64,000 bases of DNA from Collimonas antrihumi. Its GTDB lineage: Bacteria > Pseudomonadota > Gammaproteobacteria > Burkholderiales > Burkholderiaceae_D. Below the pieces are notes generated by a model. The model saw only the letters and a program-made list of their open reading frames with translations. It did not search any database and was not told the DNA's origin. Position numbers and translations under genes: made by a program. The stretch is taken from NCBI RefSeq assembly GCF_018304965.1, contig NZ_JAGQED010000006.1:62001-126000 (forward strand), given 5' to 3'. Positions 38,515 to 49,290 of the stretch are shown here, in pieces (the stretch's first letter is position 1; each line of letters opens with the position of its first letter).

Positions 38515-39188
38515 TGATCAAGATTAACTTACTGCCGCATCGCGAAGCCAAGCGCAAACAGCGCAAGAACGCTTATTTCGCCATGCTGGCGCTATCCGCA
38601 GTTATCGGTTTGATAACGGTGTTGGTGGTCGGCGCATTTATCGCTAACAGTATCGCTAACCAGACTCAGCGCAACAATTTTATTACGGCAGAAAACAAGC
38701 GTCTGGACGGAGAGATCGCGGAAGTTGCCACTCTCAAGCAGGAAATCGAGGCATTGAAGGCGCGCCAGCAAGCCGTGGAAGATCTGCAGAGCGATCGCAA
38801 TCAGCCTGTGTATCTGATGGATGAATTGGTCAAGCAGGTGCCGGAAGGCGTCTATCTGAATTCCTTCAAGCAGGAAGGTCAGCGGGTGGCGTTGAATGGT
38901 TATGCGCAGTCGAATGAGCGGGTGTCTGAATTGCTGCGTAATTTGGGTAACAACTCAGCATGGCTGGAGCGGCCCGACCTGATCGAGATCCGTTCCGCCA
39001 ATATCGGCACTGGCCGCGATAGCAAGCATGTGTTCGCGTTCACCGTGAATGTCGGCATCAAACGGCCGTCTGACAAGGACGCTAAAGATACCGCTGCAAC
39101 GCCAAAAACTGCGGCAGCCGGGGCAGCTGCTGCGGCCGCCGGCGGTGCTGCAGGGGCACCAAAAGCAACTTTGAAAGACGCCAAATGA
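38514..39188 (+). CDS. pilN: Type IV pilus assembly protein PilN
   Basis: The 224-residue protein starts with the PilM-binding motif MIKINLLPHREAKRKQRKNA, followed by one membrane segment (residues 23-45), a coiled-coil region and a ferredoxin-like periplasmic domain. The C-terminal tail is Ala/Gly-rich. PilN pairs with PilO. The gene overlaps both neighbours (TGATG with pilM, ATGA with pilO), indicating translational coupling. Confidence 0.96.
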   Translation: MIKINLLPHREAKRKQRKNAYFAMLALSAVIGLITVLVVGAFIANSIANQTQRNNFITAENKRLDGEIAEVATLKQEIEALKARQQAVEDLQSDRNQPVYLMDELVKQVPEGVYLNSFKQEGQRVALNGYAQSNERVSELLRNLGNNSAWLERPDLIEIRSANIGTGRDSKHVFAFTVNVGIKRPSDKDAKDTAATPKTAAAGAAAAAAGGAAGAPKATLKDAK

Positions 39189-39844
39189 CGGATCTGAATA
39201 ATTTGGGCGCCTCGCTGAGCGCGCAGTTTCGTGGATTGAACGGCCGCCATCCAGGCCAATGGCCGATAGTCCCGCGTGTTTTATCCGGCGTCGGGGTATT
39301 TCTGCTGGTGCTGCTGGTGGGTTGGTTTCTTTACTGGAGTGACCAGAAAGATGAGCTTAACGCTGGTGAACAGCAGGAAGTGCAACTGAAAGAACAGTAC
39401 AAGTCGAAAGTCCAGCAAGCCATCAATCTGGAAGCATTGCGAAAGCAAAAGCTGCAGGTAGCCGATTACGTCGCCACCTTGGAAAAGCAATTGCCTAGCA
39501 AGGCGGAGATGGACGCACTGCTGTCCGATATCAACCAGGCTGGCCTGGGACGCGGACTGCAGTTTGAATTGTTCAAGCCGGGCCAGGTGGTAGTGAAGAA
39601 TTACTACGCCGAGCTGCCGATCAATATCAAGGTCACCGGCAATTATCACGATGTCGGTTCGTTCGCCAGCGACATCGCCAACCTGCCGCGCATCGTAACC
39701 CTGAATAACATGAATCTGGCAACCGGCAAGGATGGCACGCTGAGCCTGGACGCGATTGCCAAGACCTTCCGGTACCTGGATAAGGACGAAGTGGTGGCGC
39801 AACGCAAGGCTACCGATGAAGCTAAGCAGAAAGGTCAAAAATGA
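39185..39844 (+). CDS. pilO: Type IV pilus assembly protein PilO
   Basis: The 219-residue protein has a short cytoplasmic part, one membrane segment (VGVFLLVLLVGWFLYW, about residues 37-52), a coiled coil and a periplasmic domain with the family segment YYAELPINIKVTGNYHDVGS. It dimerises with PilN in the pilus alignment complex. It overlaps pilN and pilP by four bases each. Confidence 0.96.
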   Translation: MTDLNNLGASLSAQFRGLNGRHPGQWPIVPRVLSGVGVFLLVLLVGWFLYWSDQKDELNAGEQQEVQLKEQYKSKVQQAINLEALRKQKLQVADYVATLEKQLPSKAEMDALLSDINQAGLGRGLQFELFKPGQVVVKNYYAELPINIKVTGNYHDVGSFASDIANLPRIVTLNNMNLATGKDGTLSLDAIAKTFRYLDKDEVVAQRKATDEAKQKGQK

Positions 39845-40389
39845 CGTTTTTTCGCATTGGGCGTCTGACCCAGGTGACATTTTTTGTCGTATTCATCTCA
39901 ACTTTGTCAGGTTGTGGTGACAGCGGCTTACCGGATCTGAAGGAGTGGATGGCCGACGTCAAGAGCCATACCAAGATCGGGATTCCTAAGCTGACCGAAC
40001 CGAAGAAGTTCATTCCCTTTACGTATGCCGGCGCGACCAGCGTCGATCCGTACAACCCCAACAAGCTGTTGGTGGCACTGGCCAAATTGCACGGTAATTC
40101 GACCGGCTTGAAGCCAAACCTGGATCGCCGCCGTGAAACGCTCGAAAACTATCCACTGGATACGATCAAGATGGTCGGAACGTTGCAAAAAGTGGGTTTG
40201 AGCTATGGCTTGCTGCAAGTCGACAAGACCGTGTTCCAAACCAAGGTGGGGAATTACGTGGGGCAGAATTTCGGCATGGTTACCAAGATCACTGAGTCCG
40301 AAGTAATTTTGAAAGAAATCGTACAAGATGCGTCCGGCGAATGGGTCGAGCGCGAAGCCAAGTTAGCGTTGCAGGAGAGCACAAAATGA
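39841..40389 (+). CDS. pilP: Type IV pilus lipoprotein PilP
   Basis: The 182-residue lipoprotein has a lipobox near STLSGCGDSG (Cys about residue 23) and the conserved C-terminal domain with QKVGLSYGLLQVDKTVFQTK and GQNFGMVTKITESEVILKEI. It connects PilNO to the secretin PilQ. It overlaps pilO and pilQ by four bases each. Confidence 0.96.
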   Translation: MTFFRIGRLTQVTFFVVFISTLSGCGDSGLPDLKEWMADVKSHTKIGIPKLTEPKKFIPFTYAGATSVDPYNPNKLLVALAKLHGNSTGLKPNLDRRRETLENYPLDTIKMVGTLQKVGLSYGLLQVDKTVFQTKVGNYVGQNFGMVTKITESEVILKEIVQDASGEWVEREAKLALQESTK

Positions 40390-42560
40390 TTGCAGCAGGA
40401 AAAAAATTCGTTAACCTGAGCGTAAGCCGGCTGAGCGTGATGCGACAGAAGGTATTGATGTTTGTTGCGCTGGTGTGTTTGCTGGTAATCGGAACATCGG
40501 TAATGGCGGCCGAAGATAATGCCATTACTTCGATCAGTGCCAATCAGCAGGGCGCCAACGTCATCGTCAAGATCAGTTTCAAGCGTCCTTTAAGTGCGCA
40601 GCCAACGGCGTTTTCGGTGGTTAGTCCAGCCCGCATCGCTTTTGATTTTGTCGGCGTCGGCAACGCCACCGGCAAAACCTCGCAAGACATCAGCCTGGGC
40701 GACGTGCGCAATGTGGTCGTGGCGCAAGCTGACGATCGCTCACGTTTGGTATTCAACCTGAAACGCTCCTTGTCGTATGCCACCGCGATGGACGGCAATG
40801 CCTTGATCGTCACCATCGACGGTTCCGGCGCTCTGGCAACCCCGGTCAATGCTGCTGGCATGCCGGTTCGTCCAGCGGTAGCCGGAGCGGCAGCGGTAGC
40901 CGGAGCCCCAGCGCCAGCGCCTTTGTTAAACGGCAAACCGGCCCTGCGCGATATCGATTTCCGTCGCGGCACTGCCGGTGAAGGCCGGGTCGTGATTGAT
41001 TTGCCGAACACCCAGGTTGCTGTCGATGTGCGCCAGCAAGGCCAGACGATTGTGGTGGACTTCCTGAAGACCAGTTTGCCGGATGTCTTGCGCCGCAAGC
41101 TCGATGTCGGTGATTTCGGTACACCGGTCAAGACCATCACGACTGTGACACAGGGTGAAAATGTACGCATGATCATCGAGCCGAAAGGTCTTTGGGAACA
41201 AAGCGCTTATCAAAGCGACAGCCAGCTGGTGATCGAAGTCAAGCCGCTCAGGGAAGATCCGAACAAGCTGGCGCAAGGTACCCAAGGTTATCATGGCGAC
41301 AAGCTGTCCTTGAATTTCCAGAACGTGGAAGTGCGCTCGGTGTTGCAGGTGATTGCCGATTTCACCGGCCTGAACATCATTACCAGCGATACCGTCGGCG
41401 GCAATCTGACCTTGCGCCTGAAAGACGTTCCTTGGGATCAGGCTTTGGATATCGTGATGCAAGCCAAGGGCCTGGATATGCGTAAAAACGGTTCGGTCAT
41501 CTGGATCGCGCCGAAAGACGAATTATTGACCAAGGAAAAGCTGGAGCTTGAGCAGCGCTCGCAAATTGCCGAGCTGGAGCCGCTGCGTACCGAGTCATTC
41601 CAACTGAATTATCAGAAAGCCGAAGCTTTCAAGAAAGTATTCGGGATCGATGATACCGGCGGCGGGGCTGGCAAGAAGAAGAATTCCATTTTATCAAGCC
41701 GCGGTAGCGCCGTGATCGATCCGCGCACCAATCAGTTGTTCGTGACCGATACACCGACCACCTTGCAGAGCATCCGCAATCTGATTCAAAAAATCGATGT
41801 CGCCTCGCGGCAAGTCTTGATCGAGGCACGTATGGTCGAAGCGAATGATGGCTTCAGCCGTAACCTTGGCGCCAAGCTTGGATTTGGCTTCAATAGCAAG
41901 AACGTCTCCTCCGGAGGTACGCAAAATGCGACGACCACGACGGGCACTATTCCTCTAACTTCAGGGAATTCGGTGAATTTGCCGGCTAATCCGAGTGTTG
42001 GTACAGCGGGTTCGGTGGCTTTGACTCTGTTCAATTCTGCTGCGTCGAAATTCATCAGCCTGGAGTTGTCGGCTCTGGAGGCGGACGGACAGGGCAAGAT
42101 CATCTCCAGCCCACGTGTGGTTACAGCGGATCAGCAAAAGGCCTTGATTGAACAAGGTACTGAAATCCCTTACCAAAATGCAACTAGCAGCGGCGCTACC
42201 TCGGTCGAGTTCAAGAAGGCCAACCTGAAGCTGGAAGTGACCCCGCAGATCACCCCGGACGGCAATGTCATTTTGACAGTGGATGTAACCAATGACAGTG
42301 TGGGCGTGGTCGTTCCTGGCGGCGTTTCAATCAATACCAAGCATGTCCAGACCCAGGTACAGGTTGAAAATGGCGGCACGGTGGTGATCGGCGGTATCTA
42401 TACCCAGACGATTTCAAATAACGTTAATAAAGTGCCACTGCTTGGAGATATTCCGGTTCTGGGTTATCTTTTCAAACAAACGGCAGTTGTTAACAAACGA
42501 ACTGAATTATTGATTTTCCTGACACCGAAGATTGTCATCGACCGGATCTCTGGGCAGTAA
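40386..42560 (+). CDS. pilQ: Type IV pilus secretin PilQ
   Basis: The 724-residue protein has a signal peptide, two AMIN domains in the first 280 residues that bind peptidoglycan, an N0/STN domain (LSLNFQNVEVRSVLQVIADF), an N1 domain and the secretin domain with VLIEARMVEANDGFSRNLG and VPLLGDIPVLGYLFKQTAVV. It forms the outer-membrane pore for the pilus. The ATG at 40386 overlaps the pilP stop (ATGA). It ends the pil operon core before aroK-aroB. Confidence 0.97.
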   Translation: MIAAGKKFVNLSVSRLSVMRQKVLMFVALVCLLVIGTSVMAAEDNAITSISANQQGANVIVKISFKRPLSAQPTAFSVVSPARIAFDFVGVGNATGKTSQDISLGDVRNVVVAQADDRSRLVFNLKRSLSYATAMDGNALIVTIDGSGALATPVNAAGMPVRPAVAGAAAVAGAPAPAPLLNGKPALRDIDFRRGTAGEGRVVIDLPNTQVAVDVRQQGQTIVVDFLKTSLPDVLRRKLDVGDFGTPVKTITTVTQGENVRMIIEPKGLWEQSAYQSDSQLVIEVKPLREDPNKLAQGTQGYHGDKLSLNFQNVEVRSVLQVIADFTGLNIITSDTVGGNLTLRLKDVPWDQALDIVMQAKGLDMRKNGSVIWIAPKDELLTKEKLELEQRSQIAELEPLRTESFQLNYQKAEAFKKVFGIDDTGGGAGKKKNSILSSRGSAVIDPRTNQLFVTDTPTTLQSIRNLIQKIDVASRQVLIEARMVEANDGFSRNLGAKLGFGFNSKNVSSGGTQNATTTTGTIPLTSGNSVNLPANPSVGTAGSVALTLFNSAASKFISLELSALEADGQGKIISSPRVVTADQQKALIEQGTEIPYQNATSSGATSVEFKKANLKLEVTPQITPDGNVILTVDVTNDSVGVVVPGGVSINTKHVQTQVQVENGGTVVIGGIYTQTISNNVNKVPLLGDIPVLGYLFKQTAVVNKRTELLIFLTPKIVIDRISGQ

Positions 42561-42572
42561 TTGCGCAGAAGG

Positions 42573-42591
42573 CACCGGTTAGACGCCGGTG
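42573..42591 (+). terminator. Weak hairpin between pilQ and aroKB
   Basis: CACCGG (42573-42578) and CCGGTG (42586-42591) form a 6-bp stem with a 7-base loop, followed by TCTGCATTTTG. It may attenuate read-through from the pil operon; the T-run is poor. Confidence 0.35.
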
Positions 42592-42623
42592 TCTGCATTT
42601 TGAGCAAAAGGTTGAGTGGTGAA

Positions 42624-44372
42624 ATGGTGCGGTACACAGGCAATATCTTTCTGGTAGGCCTGATGGGCGCGGGCAAGACTACGGTTGGCCGTGCCCTGGC
42701 AAAAAAACTCAACAAGCTATTCATCGATTCGGATCACGAAATCGAGGCGCGTACCGGCGTCTCGATTCCGTTGATTTTCGAAATAGAAGGCGAAGAGAGC
42801 TTCCGTCAGCGCGAGACGGAGGTGATACGTGACCTGAGCGGCCGGCGCGGCATCGTGCTGGCCACTGGCGGCGGCGCCGTCATGCGGCCTGAAAATCGCG
42901 AATATCTTAAAAGCCGCGGCACTGTGATTTACCTGCGTGCCAGCATTCATAACATCCTGCAACGTACCAGCCGCGATAAAAACCGGCCGCTGCTGCAAAC
43001 CGCCGATCCGCGCCGACGCCTGGAAGAGCTGTCGCGGCAGAGAGAGCCTTATTATCGCGACGTGGCCGACATTGTCATCGACACCGGCCGACCTAACGTA
43101 CAATTCCTGGTACACAGCATTTTAAGCCAGCTGGAATTGTTGCCAAACCAGTTGCCAGACGAGCTTGAGCAAGAACAAGAGTCGCAAGCCGGCACAATGA
43201 GCCAGGCAGGCGGCAGCGTCCCTACTTCATCAAATTTTTCTATGAATCAGCCGTCGACCCTCCCGGCCTCAGCGCCGACCATCACACTCCAGGTAGAACT
43301 GGGTGAGCGCAGCTATCCGATCGAGATCGGGCCGTCGCTGTTGACCGACCGCGAGCGCATCGCCCGCCTGATCACCGGCAAGCAGGTTGCCGTGGTGACC
43401 AACACCACCGTCGCGCCCTTGTATCTGCAAGGTTTTAGCCAGGCGTTGAAAGATGCCGGCAAGAGCGTACTGGAAATCGTATTGCCGGACGGCGAAGAAG
43501 AAAAGAACTGGGCTAGCCTGATGCAGATCTTCGATCGCCTGCTGAGCGCGAAATGCGATCGCAAGACTACCCTGATCGCCTTGGGCGGCGGGGTGATCGG
43601 CGATCTCACCGGTTTCGCTGCTTCGGCCTACATGCGCGGTGTGCCATTCGTGCAAATCCCGACTACCCTGCTGGCACAGGTCGATTCTTCGGTGGGTGGG
43701 AAAACCGGCATCAATCATCCCTTGGGCAAGAACATGATCGGCGCTTTCTATCAGCCGCAAGCTGTGATCGCCGATACCATGACCTTGCATACCCTGCCGG
43801 AGCGCGAACTGTCGGCGGGGCTGGCAGAGGTGATTAAATACGGCGCCGTGATCGACGCCGCATTTTTCAAATGGATAGAGGACAACATCGACGCGCTGAT
43901 GGCGCGCGATAACGTCGCCTTGGCTTATGCCATCCGCCGTTCCTGCGAGCTGAAAGCTGACGTCGTCAGGCAGGACGAGCGCGAGGGCGGTTTGCGCGCC
44001 ATCCTGAATTTCGGCCACACCTTCGGCCACGCGATCGAATCCGGCCTGGGTTACGGTAAATGGCTGCATGGCGAAGCGGTCGGTTGCGGCATGGTGATGG
44101 CGGCGGATCTGTCGCATCGATTGGGGCATATCAGCGCCATTGACAAGGAACGGGTTTGCGCGCTGGTGCGCGCCGCCGGTTTGCCGACCGAGGCGCCCAA
44201 TCTTGGTGCCCAGCGCTGGCTGGAACTGATGCAGATCGATAAGAAGAACGAAGACGGCCAGATCAAGTTTATCTTGATGAAACCTTTAGGTGGCCATCTG
44301 ATCACCACCGCGCCGCAAGAGGCCTTGCTGGCGACACTTCAGCAACTAGCTTCCGGAGACATGCCACAATGA
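42624..44372 (+). CDS. aroKB: Fused shikimate kinase / 3-dehydroquinate synthase (AroK-AroB)
   Basis: One uninterrupted 582-codon frame encodes both enzymes. Residues 1-175 are shikimate kinase: Walker [10 protein letters not shown] at 12-20, SFRQRE, and [17 protein letters not shown] Gln/Glu/Ser-rich linker spans about 178-216. Residues 218-582 are 3-dehydroquinate synthase: [39 protein letters not shown] and [11 protein letters not shown] with metal-binding histidines. They are steps 5 and 2 of the shikimate pathway. In most proteobacteria aroK and aroB are adjacent separate genes. ATG codons at 43198 and 43242 in the linker lack clear binding sites. Confidence 0.93.
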   Translation: MVRYTGNIFLVGLMGAGKTTVGRALAKKLNKLFIDSDHEIEARTGVSIPLIFEIEGEESFRQRETEVIRDLSGRRGIVLATGGGAVMRPENREYLKSRGTVIYLRASIHNILQRTSRDKNRPLLQTADPRRRLEELSRQREPYYRDVADIVIDTGRPNVQFLVHSILSQLELLPNQLPDELEQEQESQAGTMSQAGGSVPTSSNFSMNQPSTLPASAPTITLQVELGERSYPIEIGPSLLTDRERIARLITGKQVAVVTNTTVAPLYLQGFSQALKDAGKSVLEIVLPDGEEEKNWASLMQIFDRLLSAKCDRKTTLIALGGGVIGDLTGFAASAYMRGVPFVQIPTTLLAQVDSSVGGKTGINHPLGKNMIGAFYQPQAVIADTMTLHTLPERELSAGLAEVIKYGAVIDAAFFKWIEDNIDALMARDNVALAYAIRRSCELKADVVRQDEREGGLRAILNFGHTFGHAIESGLGYGKWLHGEAVGCGMVMAADLSHRLGHISAIDKERVCALVRAAGLPTEAPNLGAQRWLELMQIDKKNEDGQIKFILMKPLGGHLITTAPQEALLATLQQLASGDMPQ

Positions 44373-45511
44373 CCCAGGAAACGTCCCTCGCACCCTATGC
44401 CGCACATTCTGCGTTGTCGCGAGGACGTTTGTTCGAGGAAGCGCCACCCAGTGCGCGCAGCGAGTTCCAGCGCGACCGTGACCGTATCATTCACTGCACC
44501 GCATTCCGCCGGCTGGAATACAAGACTCAGGTATTCGTCAATCACGAGGGCGATCTGTTCCGCACGCGTCTGACGCACAGCATCGAAGTAGCGCAAATCG
44601 CCCGTTCGATTGCGCGCAACCTGCAGCTGAACGAAGACCTGGTGGAAGCCATTTCACTGGCCCACGACCTGGGGCACACGCCATTCGGCCATGCCGGCCA
44701 GGATGCCTTGAATGACTGCATGGAAGGCCACGGTGGCTTCGAGCACAATTTGCAAAGCCTGCGCGTGGTCGACCAGCTGGAACAGCGCTACGGCGCTTTT
44801 GACGGCTTGAACCTGATGTTCGAAACCCGCGAGGGTATCCTGAAGCATTGTTCTCTGGCCAATGCCAAGAAACTAGGCGATATCGGTGAGCGCTTCATCC
44901 TGCGCAAGCAGCCGACGCTGGAAGCGCAAGTCGCCAATCTGGCAGATGAGATTGCTTATAACAACCATGATGTCGACGACGGTTTGCGTTCAGGCTTGCT
45001 GACGCTGGAGCAGATGAACCAGATTGAGTTCTATGCCACGCACAGCCGCCAGGTCGAGTTGCTGTTTCCGGGGCTGAGCGGGCGCCGTGCCATCAATGAA
45101 ACGGTGCGGCGCATGATCAATGCCTTGATCACCGACCTGATCCGGACATCGCAGCAACGCATCCTGGATGCGCGCCTGCAGAGCGTCGACGATGTGCGTA
45201 ATGCGCCACCCTTGATCGCATTTTCCGATGGCATGGCGCAACAGGCCGCCTTGCTGAAACGCTTTTTGCGCGAAAACCTGTACCGCCATTATCTGGTCAA
45301 CCGGATGACCGCCAAGGCGCGCCGCATCGTTGCGGAATTGTATGCATGTTTCAGCGCCGAGCCGAGTCTGCTGCCACCCGACTATCAGCTCGGCCAGACC
45401 GGGACGCAGCAGCAAGCGCGCGCGATTGCCGATTACATCGCCGGTATGACCGACCGCTATGCAATACGTGAACACAGGCGTTTGTTTCTGGTGGATGAAG
45501 GGCATCTTTGA
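44369..45511 (+). CDS. dgt: Deoxyguanosinetriphosphate triphosphohydrolase-like protein
   Basis: The 380-residue HD-domain protein shows [20 protein letters not shown] with H70 and the [13 protein letters not shown] motif with H99-D100, and [11 protein letters not shown] downstream, all metal-binding parts of the dNTPase family. Members cut dNTPs to nucleoside and triphosphate; this type is often called dGTPase-like because specificity varies. It overlaps aroKB by four bases (ATGA), a conserved neighbourhood. Confidence 0.93.
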   Translation: MTQETSLAPYAAHSALSRGRLFEEAPPSARSEFQRDRDRIIHCTAFRRLEYKTQVFVNHEGDLFRTRLTHSIEVAQIARSIARNLQLNEDLVEAISLAHDLGHTPFGHAGQDALNDCMEGHGGFEHNLQSLRVVDQLEQRYGAFDGLNLMFETREGILKHCSLANAKKLGDIGERFILRKQPTLEAQVANLADEIAYNNHDVDDGLRSGLLTLEQMNQIEFYATHSRQVELLFPGLSGRRAINETVRRMINALITDLIRTSQQRILDARLQSVDDVRNAPPLIAFSDGMAQQAALLKRFLRENLYRHYLVNRMTAKARRIVAELYACFSAEPSLLPPDYQLGQTGTQQQARAIADYIAGMTDRYAIREHRRLFLVDEGHL

Positions 45512-45607
45512 CATTCGTGCACCAAAGCCGTTTTTAGCGTATTAATTTAATTGCAATATATCAGGTTAAACTTGACCGTTGTCCATTTAACTTCACGAGG
45601 ATCAATT

Positions 45608-46297
45608 ATGCGCCGCGCATACCAAACAGCACTGACTTTGACTCTGGCAGTGACGGCTTCTGCCGCGCTAGCTTTATCGATAGGCGACCTGAGTAACCAG
45701 GACGCCAGCAGCGGCTTGAAAGCTGCGTTGCAAAAAGGCGCGGATGTTGCCGTGTCCAAGCTAGGCGTCGAGAATGGTTTCCTGAATAATGACAAGGTCA
45801 AGATCGGTTTGCCCGGTGTGCTCGATAAAGCCATGCCTCTGTTGAGGATGACTGGCCAGGGACAGAAACTGGACGATCTGGTGGTGTCGATGAATCATGC
45901 GGCGGAACAGGCGGTACCGTTGGCCAAGCCATTGCTGCTGAATGCGGTCAAAACGATGTCGGTGACAGATGCAAAAAATATCCTGACCGGCGGCGATACT
46001 GCGGTCACCGATTTTTTCAAACAAAAGACTTCGGCGCAATTGGGGCAGAAATTCCTGCCTATCGTCAAAGGCGTGACCGACCGCAACGGCCTGTCGGCGC
46101 AATATAACTCGGTCATGGGACAAGTCGGTAAAACAGGCATGGTGCCGGCTGAGCAAAGCACCGTGGAAGGCTACGTTACCCAACGCGCGCTGGATGGCTT
46201 ATACACGATCATCGGTGAAGAGGAAAAGGCGATTCGCCAGGATCCTGTCGGTGCGGGCAGCGCGATTATCGGCAAGGTGTTTGGCGCACTCAAATAA
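45608..46297 (+). CDS. DUF4197 domain secreted protein
   Basis: The 229-residue product has a signal peptide (TALTLTLAVTASAALALS, cleaved near residue 22) and the DUF4197 features LSNQDASSGLKAALQKGADV, LLNAVKTMSVTDAKNIL and GTYGAD-type C terminus QRALDGLYTIIGEEEKAIRQ. The family is periplasmic, helical and of unknown function. The ATG at 45608 follows CGAGGATCAATT and gives the signal peptide; the open frame upstream is not needed. Confidence 0.88.
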   Translation: MRRAYQTALTLTLAVTASAALALSIGDLSNQDASSGLKAALQKGADVAVSKLGVENGFLNNDKVKIGLPGVLDKAMPLLRMTGQGQKLDDLVVSMNHAAEQAVPLAKPLLLNAVKTMSVTDAKNILTGGDTAVTDFFKQKTSAQLGQKFLPIVKGVTDRNGLSAQYNSVMGQVGKTGMVPAEQSTVEGYVTQRALDGLYTIIGEEEKAIRQDPVGAGSAIIGKVFGALK

Positions 46298-46351
46298 GCG
46301 CATTTCAAAATCAATAATATGATTTACCAATAATCAAGCTTACCAATAACA

Positions 46352-46378
46352 AAGGGCGCATTGACTGCGCCCTTGTTC
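46352..46378. terminator. Hairpin between convergent DUF4197 and hpf genes
   Basis: AAGGGCGCA (46352-46360) and TGCGCCCTT (46366-46374) form a perfect 9-bp stem with a 5-base loop, followed by GTTCATTT. It probably ends the DUF4197 transcript, and perhaps the opposing hpf transcript. Confidence 0.65.
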
Positions 46379-46423
46379 ATTTATTGGCGCGAGCTAATCA
46401 GCTCGCGCGGCTCGGCGACCGGT

Positions 46424-46774
46424 TCAGGTCGCGGCGGGGAGTTCTTCCGGCAGATGCTTGATAGCATCGTGCTGATGGTCCTGCATCTTGTCCTTGTATT
46501 TGATCACCTGGCGATCGAGCTTGTCGATCAGGGCATCGATGGCGGCATAAAGATCGTGAGCAATACTCTCGGCATGCAAATCTTTTCCTTTTACGCGCAG
46601 ATTGATTTCCGCTTTTTGGCGCTTTTCTTTTTCAGTAATTTTGTCGACGGTCAGAATCACACTGATATCGATGACCTGGTCGAAGTGGCGTTTGATACGC
46701 TCTAGTTTGCTTTGTACATATTCGCGAATGGCAGGGGTTAATTCGAGGTGATGCCCACTGATGGTGAAGTTCAT
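46424..46774 (-). CDS. hpf: Ribosome hibernation promoting factor (short HPF)
   Basis: The 116-residue product matches the RaiA/HPF fold: [60 protein letters not shown]. It lacks the C-terminal dimerisation domain of long HPF, so it is the short type that acts with RMF in stationary-phase 100S ribosome formation. It lies downstream of rpoN, as in many gammaproteobacteria and betaproteobacteria. Confidence 0.95.
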   Translation of the reverse strand: MNFTISGHHLELTPAIREYVQSKLERIKRHFDQVIDISVILTVDKITEKEKRQKAEINLRVKGKDLHAESIAHDLYAAIDALIDKLDRQVIKYKDKMQDHQHDAIKHLPEELPAAT

Positions 46775-46942
46775 ACAGCGCTCCTATCAAGAATATTGCT
46801 GGCGGTCCGGAACAGAATAGGCTGAATCTTTAGGTGGACGGTTCAAGAGCAACTGTCCTGGCAAGAATCAATGAAAACCCAATGAAAACCGCTTGATCCA
46901 AACACAGCAAGGGTAAGCTTTACAATCAAACCAGAAAAAAAA

Positions 46943-48433
46943 CTACAAGGCCTTGCGCAGATTAACAGACGGAATTTTCAGTGCTTCGCGGTACTTTGCG
47001 ACGGTGCGGCGGGCGACCACCATACCTTGTTCCGCAAGCATGTCGGCAATCTTGCTGTCAGAGAAAGGACTTTTTGAATCTTCCGCTCCTATCAGTTGCT
47101 TAATGAGCGCCCTGATTGCTGTTGAGGAAGCCTCTCCACCGGCCTCAGTAGCAACATGGCTGCCGAAAAAATACTTCAGTTCAAACATCCCGTGGGGAGT
47201 GAGCATGTATTTTTGTGTGGTTACACGAGAAATAGTACTCTCGTGTAGTCCCAGTGTATCAGCTATTTCACGCAACACAAGCGGCCTCATTGCGACCGCC
47301 CCGTGAGAGAAGAAGTTCTTCTGGCGCTCCACTATTGCTTGTGCAACGCGCAAGATGGTGTCGAAGCGTTGACGCATATTCTTGATCAGCCATTTGGCTT
47401 CCTGCAGCTGGGACGTGAGGGCGCCGTCGCCCTTGCTTTGCTTCAGAATGTTGGCATACAGGACATTTACCCTCAACCTTGGCATGACGTCATTATTCAG
47501 CATCACCTGCCAGCCTTGCTTGCTGCGCCTGACGATCACATCCGGCACCACGTAATCTGAAGTGTTGGCGGCGAAGGGCGCACCGGGGTGCGGATTGCAC
47601 TGCTTGATGACGGCCTGCGCTTCACGCAGATCTTCGTCGTCGCAATCGAGCGCTTTCTTGATTTTATTGAAATCACGTTGCGCAAAAAGCATCAGGTGAT
47701 CTTGCACAATCGCCAATGCCAGGCGGCGCGTGACAAATGGCACTTTGATAAAACGCTTGATCTGCAAGCTCAGGCATTCCGAAGCGTTACGCGCGCCGAC
47801 GCCTGCCGGGTCGAAACTTTGCACCATTTTCAACGCCATCGATAACTCTTCGATAGCGATCTCCAGCTCTGGCGGCAGGCGCTCCAGAATTTCTTCCAGC
47901 GATTCTTCCAGGTAGCCGTTATCGTCCAGCGCGTCGATGGTCAGTTCGACCAATGCCCGATCGCGTATATCGTGTAGCGTTTCGCGCATTTGCTGCAGCA
48001 GATGTTCACGCAACGTCAATTCGTGGGCTTCCAGTTGCGGCCGCGCATCCTCGTCGTCCGAGGTTTTCGAACTGCGTGCGATATCGTCAAAACTCCATTC
48101 GCTATCGCCGTTATCACCGTTTTCGGGGCTGCCATCCGCTGCCGGCGGCGTATCTAGACTGGCTTCGCTTTCGCTGGGCGAGCTGCTGACTTCACTATCG
48201 CCGACCGGCGCGTCCATGGTTGAGGTACTACCGCTGATAGCGCCATCCGCCAGCAAGCGTACGGAATTATCGAGCGGGTCGTCGACCCTCTCCAACAGCG
48301 GATTGTCCGACAAGATCTGTTCCAGTTCCTGATGCAGTTCGAGCGTAGACAGTTGCAACAGTCGTATCGACTGTTGCAATTGAGGCGTCAGCGCAAGATG
48401 CTGGGAAGTGCGAAGCTGGAGTGATTGTTTCAT
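46943..48433 (-). CDS. rpoN: RNA polymerase sigma-54 factor
   Basis: The 496-residue protein has the Gln/Leu-rich activator-interacting N terminus ([20 protein letters not shown]), an acidic variable region II (residues about 65-125), the core-binding domain and, near residues 472-482, the RpoN box [10 protein letters not shown] that reads the -24 element. It directs transcription of nitrogen, motility or pilus genes with enhancer-binding proteins. It follows lptB, a conserved order. Confidence 0.97.
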   Translation of the reverse strand: MKQSLQLRTSQHLALTPQLQQSIRLLQLSTLELHQELEQILSDNPLLERVDDPLDNSVRLLADGAISGSTSTMDAPVGDSEVSSSPSESEASLDTPPAADGSPENGDNGDSEWSFDDIARSSKTSDDEDARPQLEAHELTLREHLLQQMRETLHDIRDRALVELTIDALDDNGYLEESLEEILERLPPELEIAIEELSMALKMVQSFDPAGVGARNASECLSLQIKRFIKVPFVTRRLALAIVQDHLMLFAQRDFNKIKKALDCDDEDLREAQAVIKQCNPHPGAPFAANTSDYVVPDVIVRRSKQGWQVMLNNDVMPRLRVNVLYANILKQSKGDGALTSQLQEAKWLIKNMRQRFDTILRVAQAIVERQKNFFSHGAVAMRPLVLREIADTLGLHESTISRVTTQKYMLTPHGMFELKYFFGSHVATEAGGEASSTAIRALIKQLIGAEDSKSPFSDSKIADMLAEQGMVVARRTVAKYREALKIPSVNLRKAL

Positions 48434-48543
48434 GGCTACCGTGCGGACAATTCACTTCTATTGTTTGTTGTAAGGAGTTTAAGCGCCGCCGTGCTGCGGC
48501 GAATTACGCTGCCTGCAATTACATCGTTCTCATGTTCGTGAAG

Positions 48544-49290
48544 CTACATGCGGAAATGCTCGCCCAGATACACGCGCCGCACCGACTCGTCGGCGATGAT
48601 GTCGTCCGGACTGCCGCTGGCCAGCACGCTACCTTGATTGATGATGTAGGCGCGATCGCAAATGCCCAATGTTTCGCGCACATTGTGGTCGGTAATCAGC
48701 ACACCGATGCCGCGTTCCTTGAGGAAGCGGACGATACGCTGGATCTCGATCACGGCAATCGGGTCGATCCCGGCAAACGGTTCATCCAGCAAAACGAAGC
48801 GCGGATTGGTGGCCAGTGCGCGGGCAATTTCGACACGCCGGCGTTCACCGCCGGAGAGCGACAAGGCCTGGCTTTCACGCAGTTTTTCGATTTGCAATTC
48901 GTGCAGCAGTTTACGCAACTGTTCGTCGATCTCGGCCTTGGTGAGCGCCTTGCCATTAGGGCGCTGCAACTCCAGTACGGCGCGGATATTGTCTTCTACC
49001 GTCAGCTTGCGAAACACCGATGCTTCCTGCGGCAGGTACGACAGGCCAAGCACTGCGCGCCGATGGATCGGCAGACGTGAGATGTCGACGCCGTCCAGAT
49101 CGATCTCGCCGCCATCCGATGGCACCAGGCCGACGATCATGTAGAAGGAAGTGGTTTTGCCGGCGCCGTTAGGCCCCAGCAGGCCGACCACTTCGCCGCA
49201 ACGGACTTCCAGCGACACGTCATGCACTACCTGGCGCGCGCCATAACTTTTTTGCAGACCTTTAGCGATCAGGGTGCTAGGCGCGTTCAT
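48544..49290 (-). CDS. lptB: Lipopolysaccharide export ATP-binding protein LptB
   Basis: The 248-residue ABC ATPase has Walker [18 protein letters not shown], the signature [16 protein letters not shown] and Walker [14 protein letters not shown]. It powers LptB2FG, which extracts lipopolysaccharide from the inner membrane and moves it along LptC-LptA. Its start overlaps the lptA stop by four bases. Confidence 0.97.
   Translation of the reverse strand: MNAPSTLIAKGLQKSYGARQVVHDVSLEVRCGEVVGLLGPNGAGKTTSFYMIVGLVPSDGGEIDLDGVDISRLPIHRRAVLGLSYLPQEASVFRKLTVEDNIRAVLELQRPNGKALTKAEIDEQLRKLLHELQIEKLRESQALSLSGGERRRVEIARALATNPRFVLLDEPFAGIDPIAVIEIQRIVRFLKERGIGVLITDHNVRETLGICDRAYIINQGSVLASGSPDDIIADESVRRVYLGEHFRM

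Noticed and set aside
43198-44372. A separate aroB gene starting at 43198 or 43242
   Set aside because: No ribosome binding site precedes either ATG and the upstream kinase frame runs into AroB without a stop, so a fusion is the simpler reading. Internal initiation is kept as a possibility in the findings.
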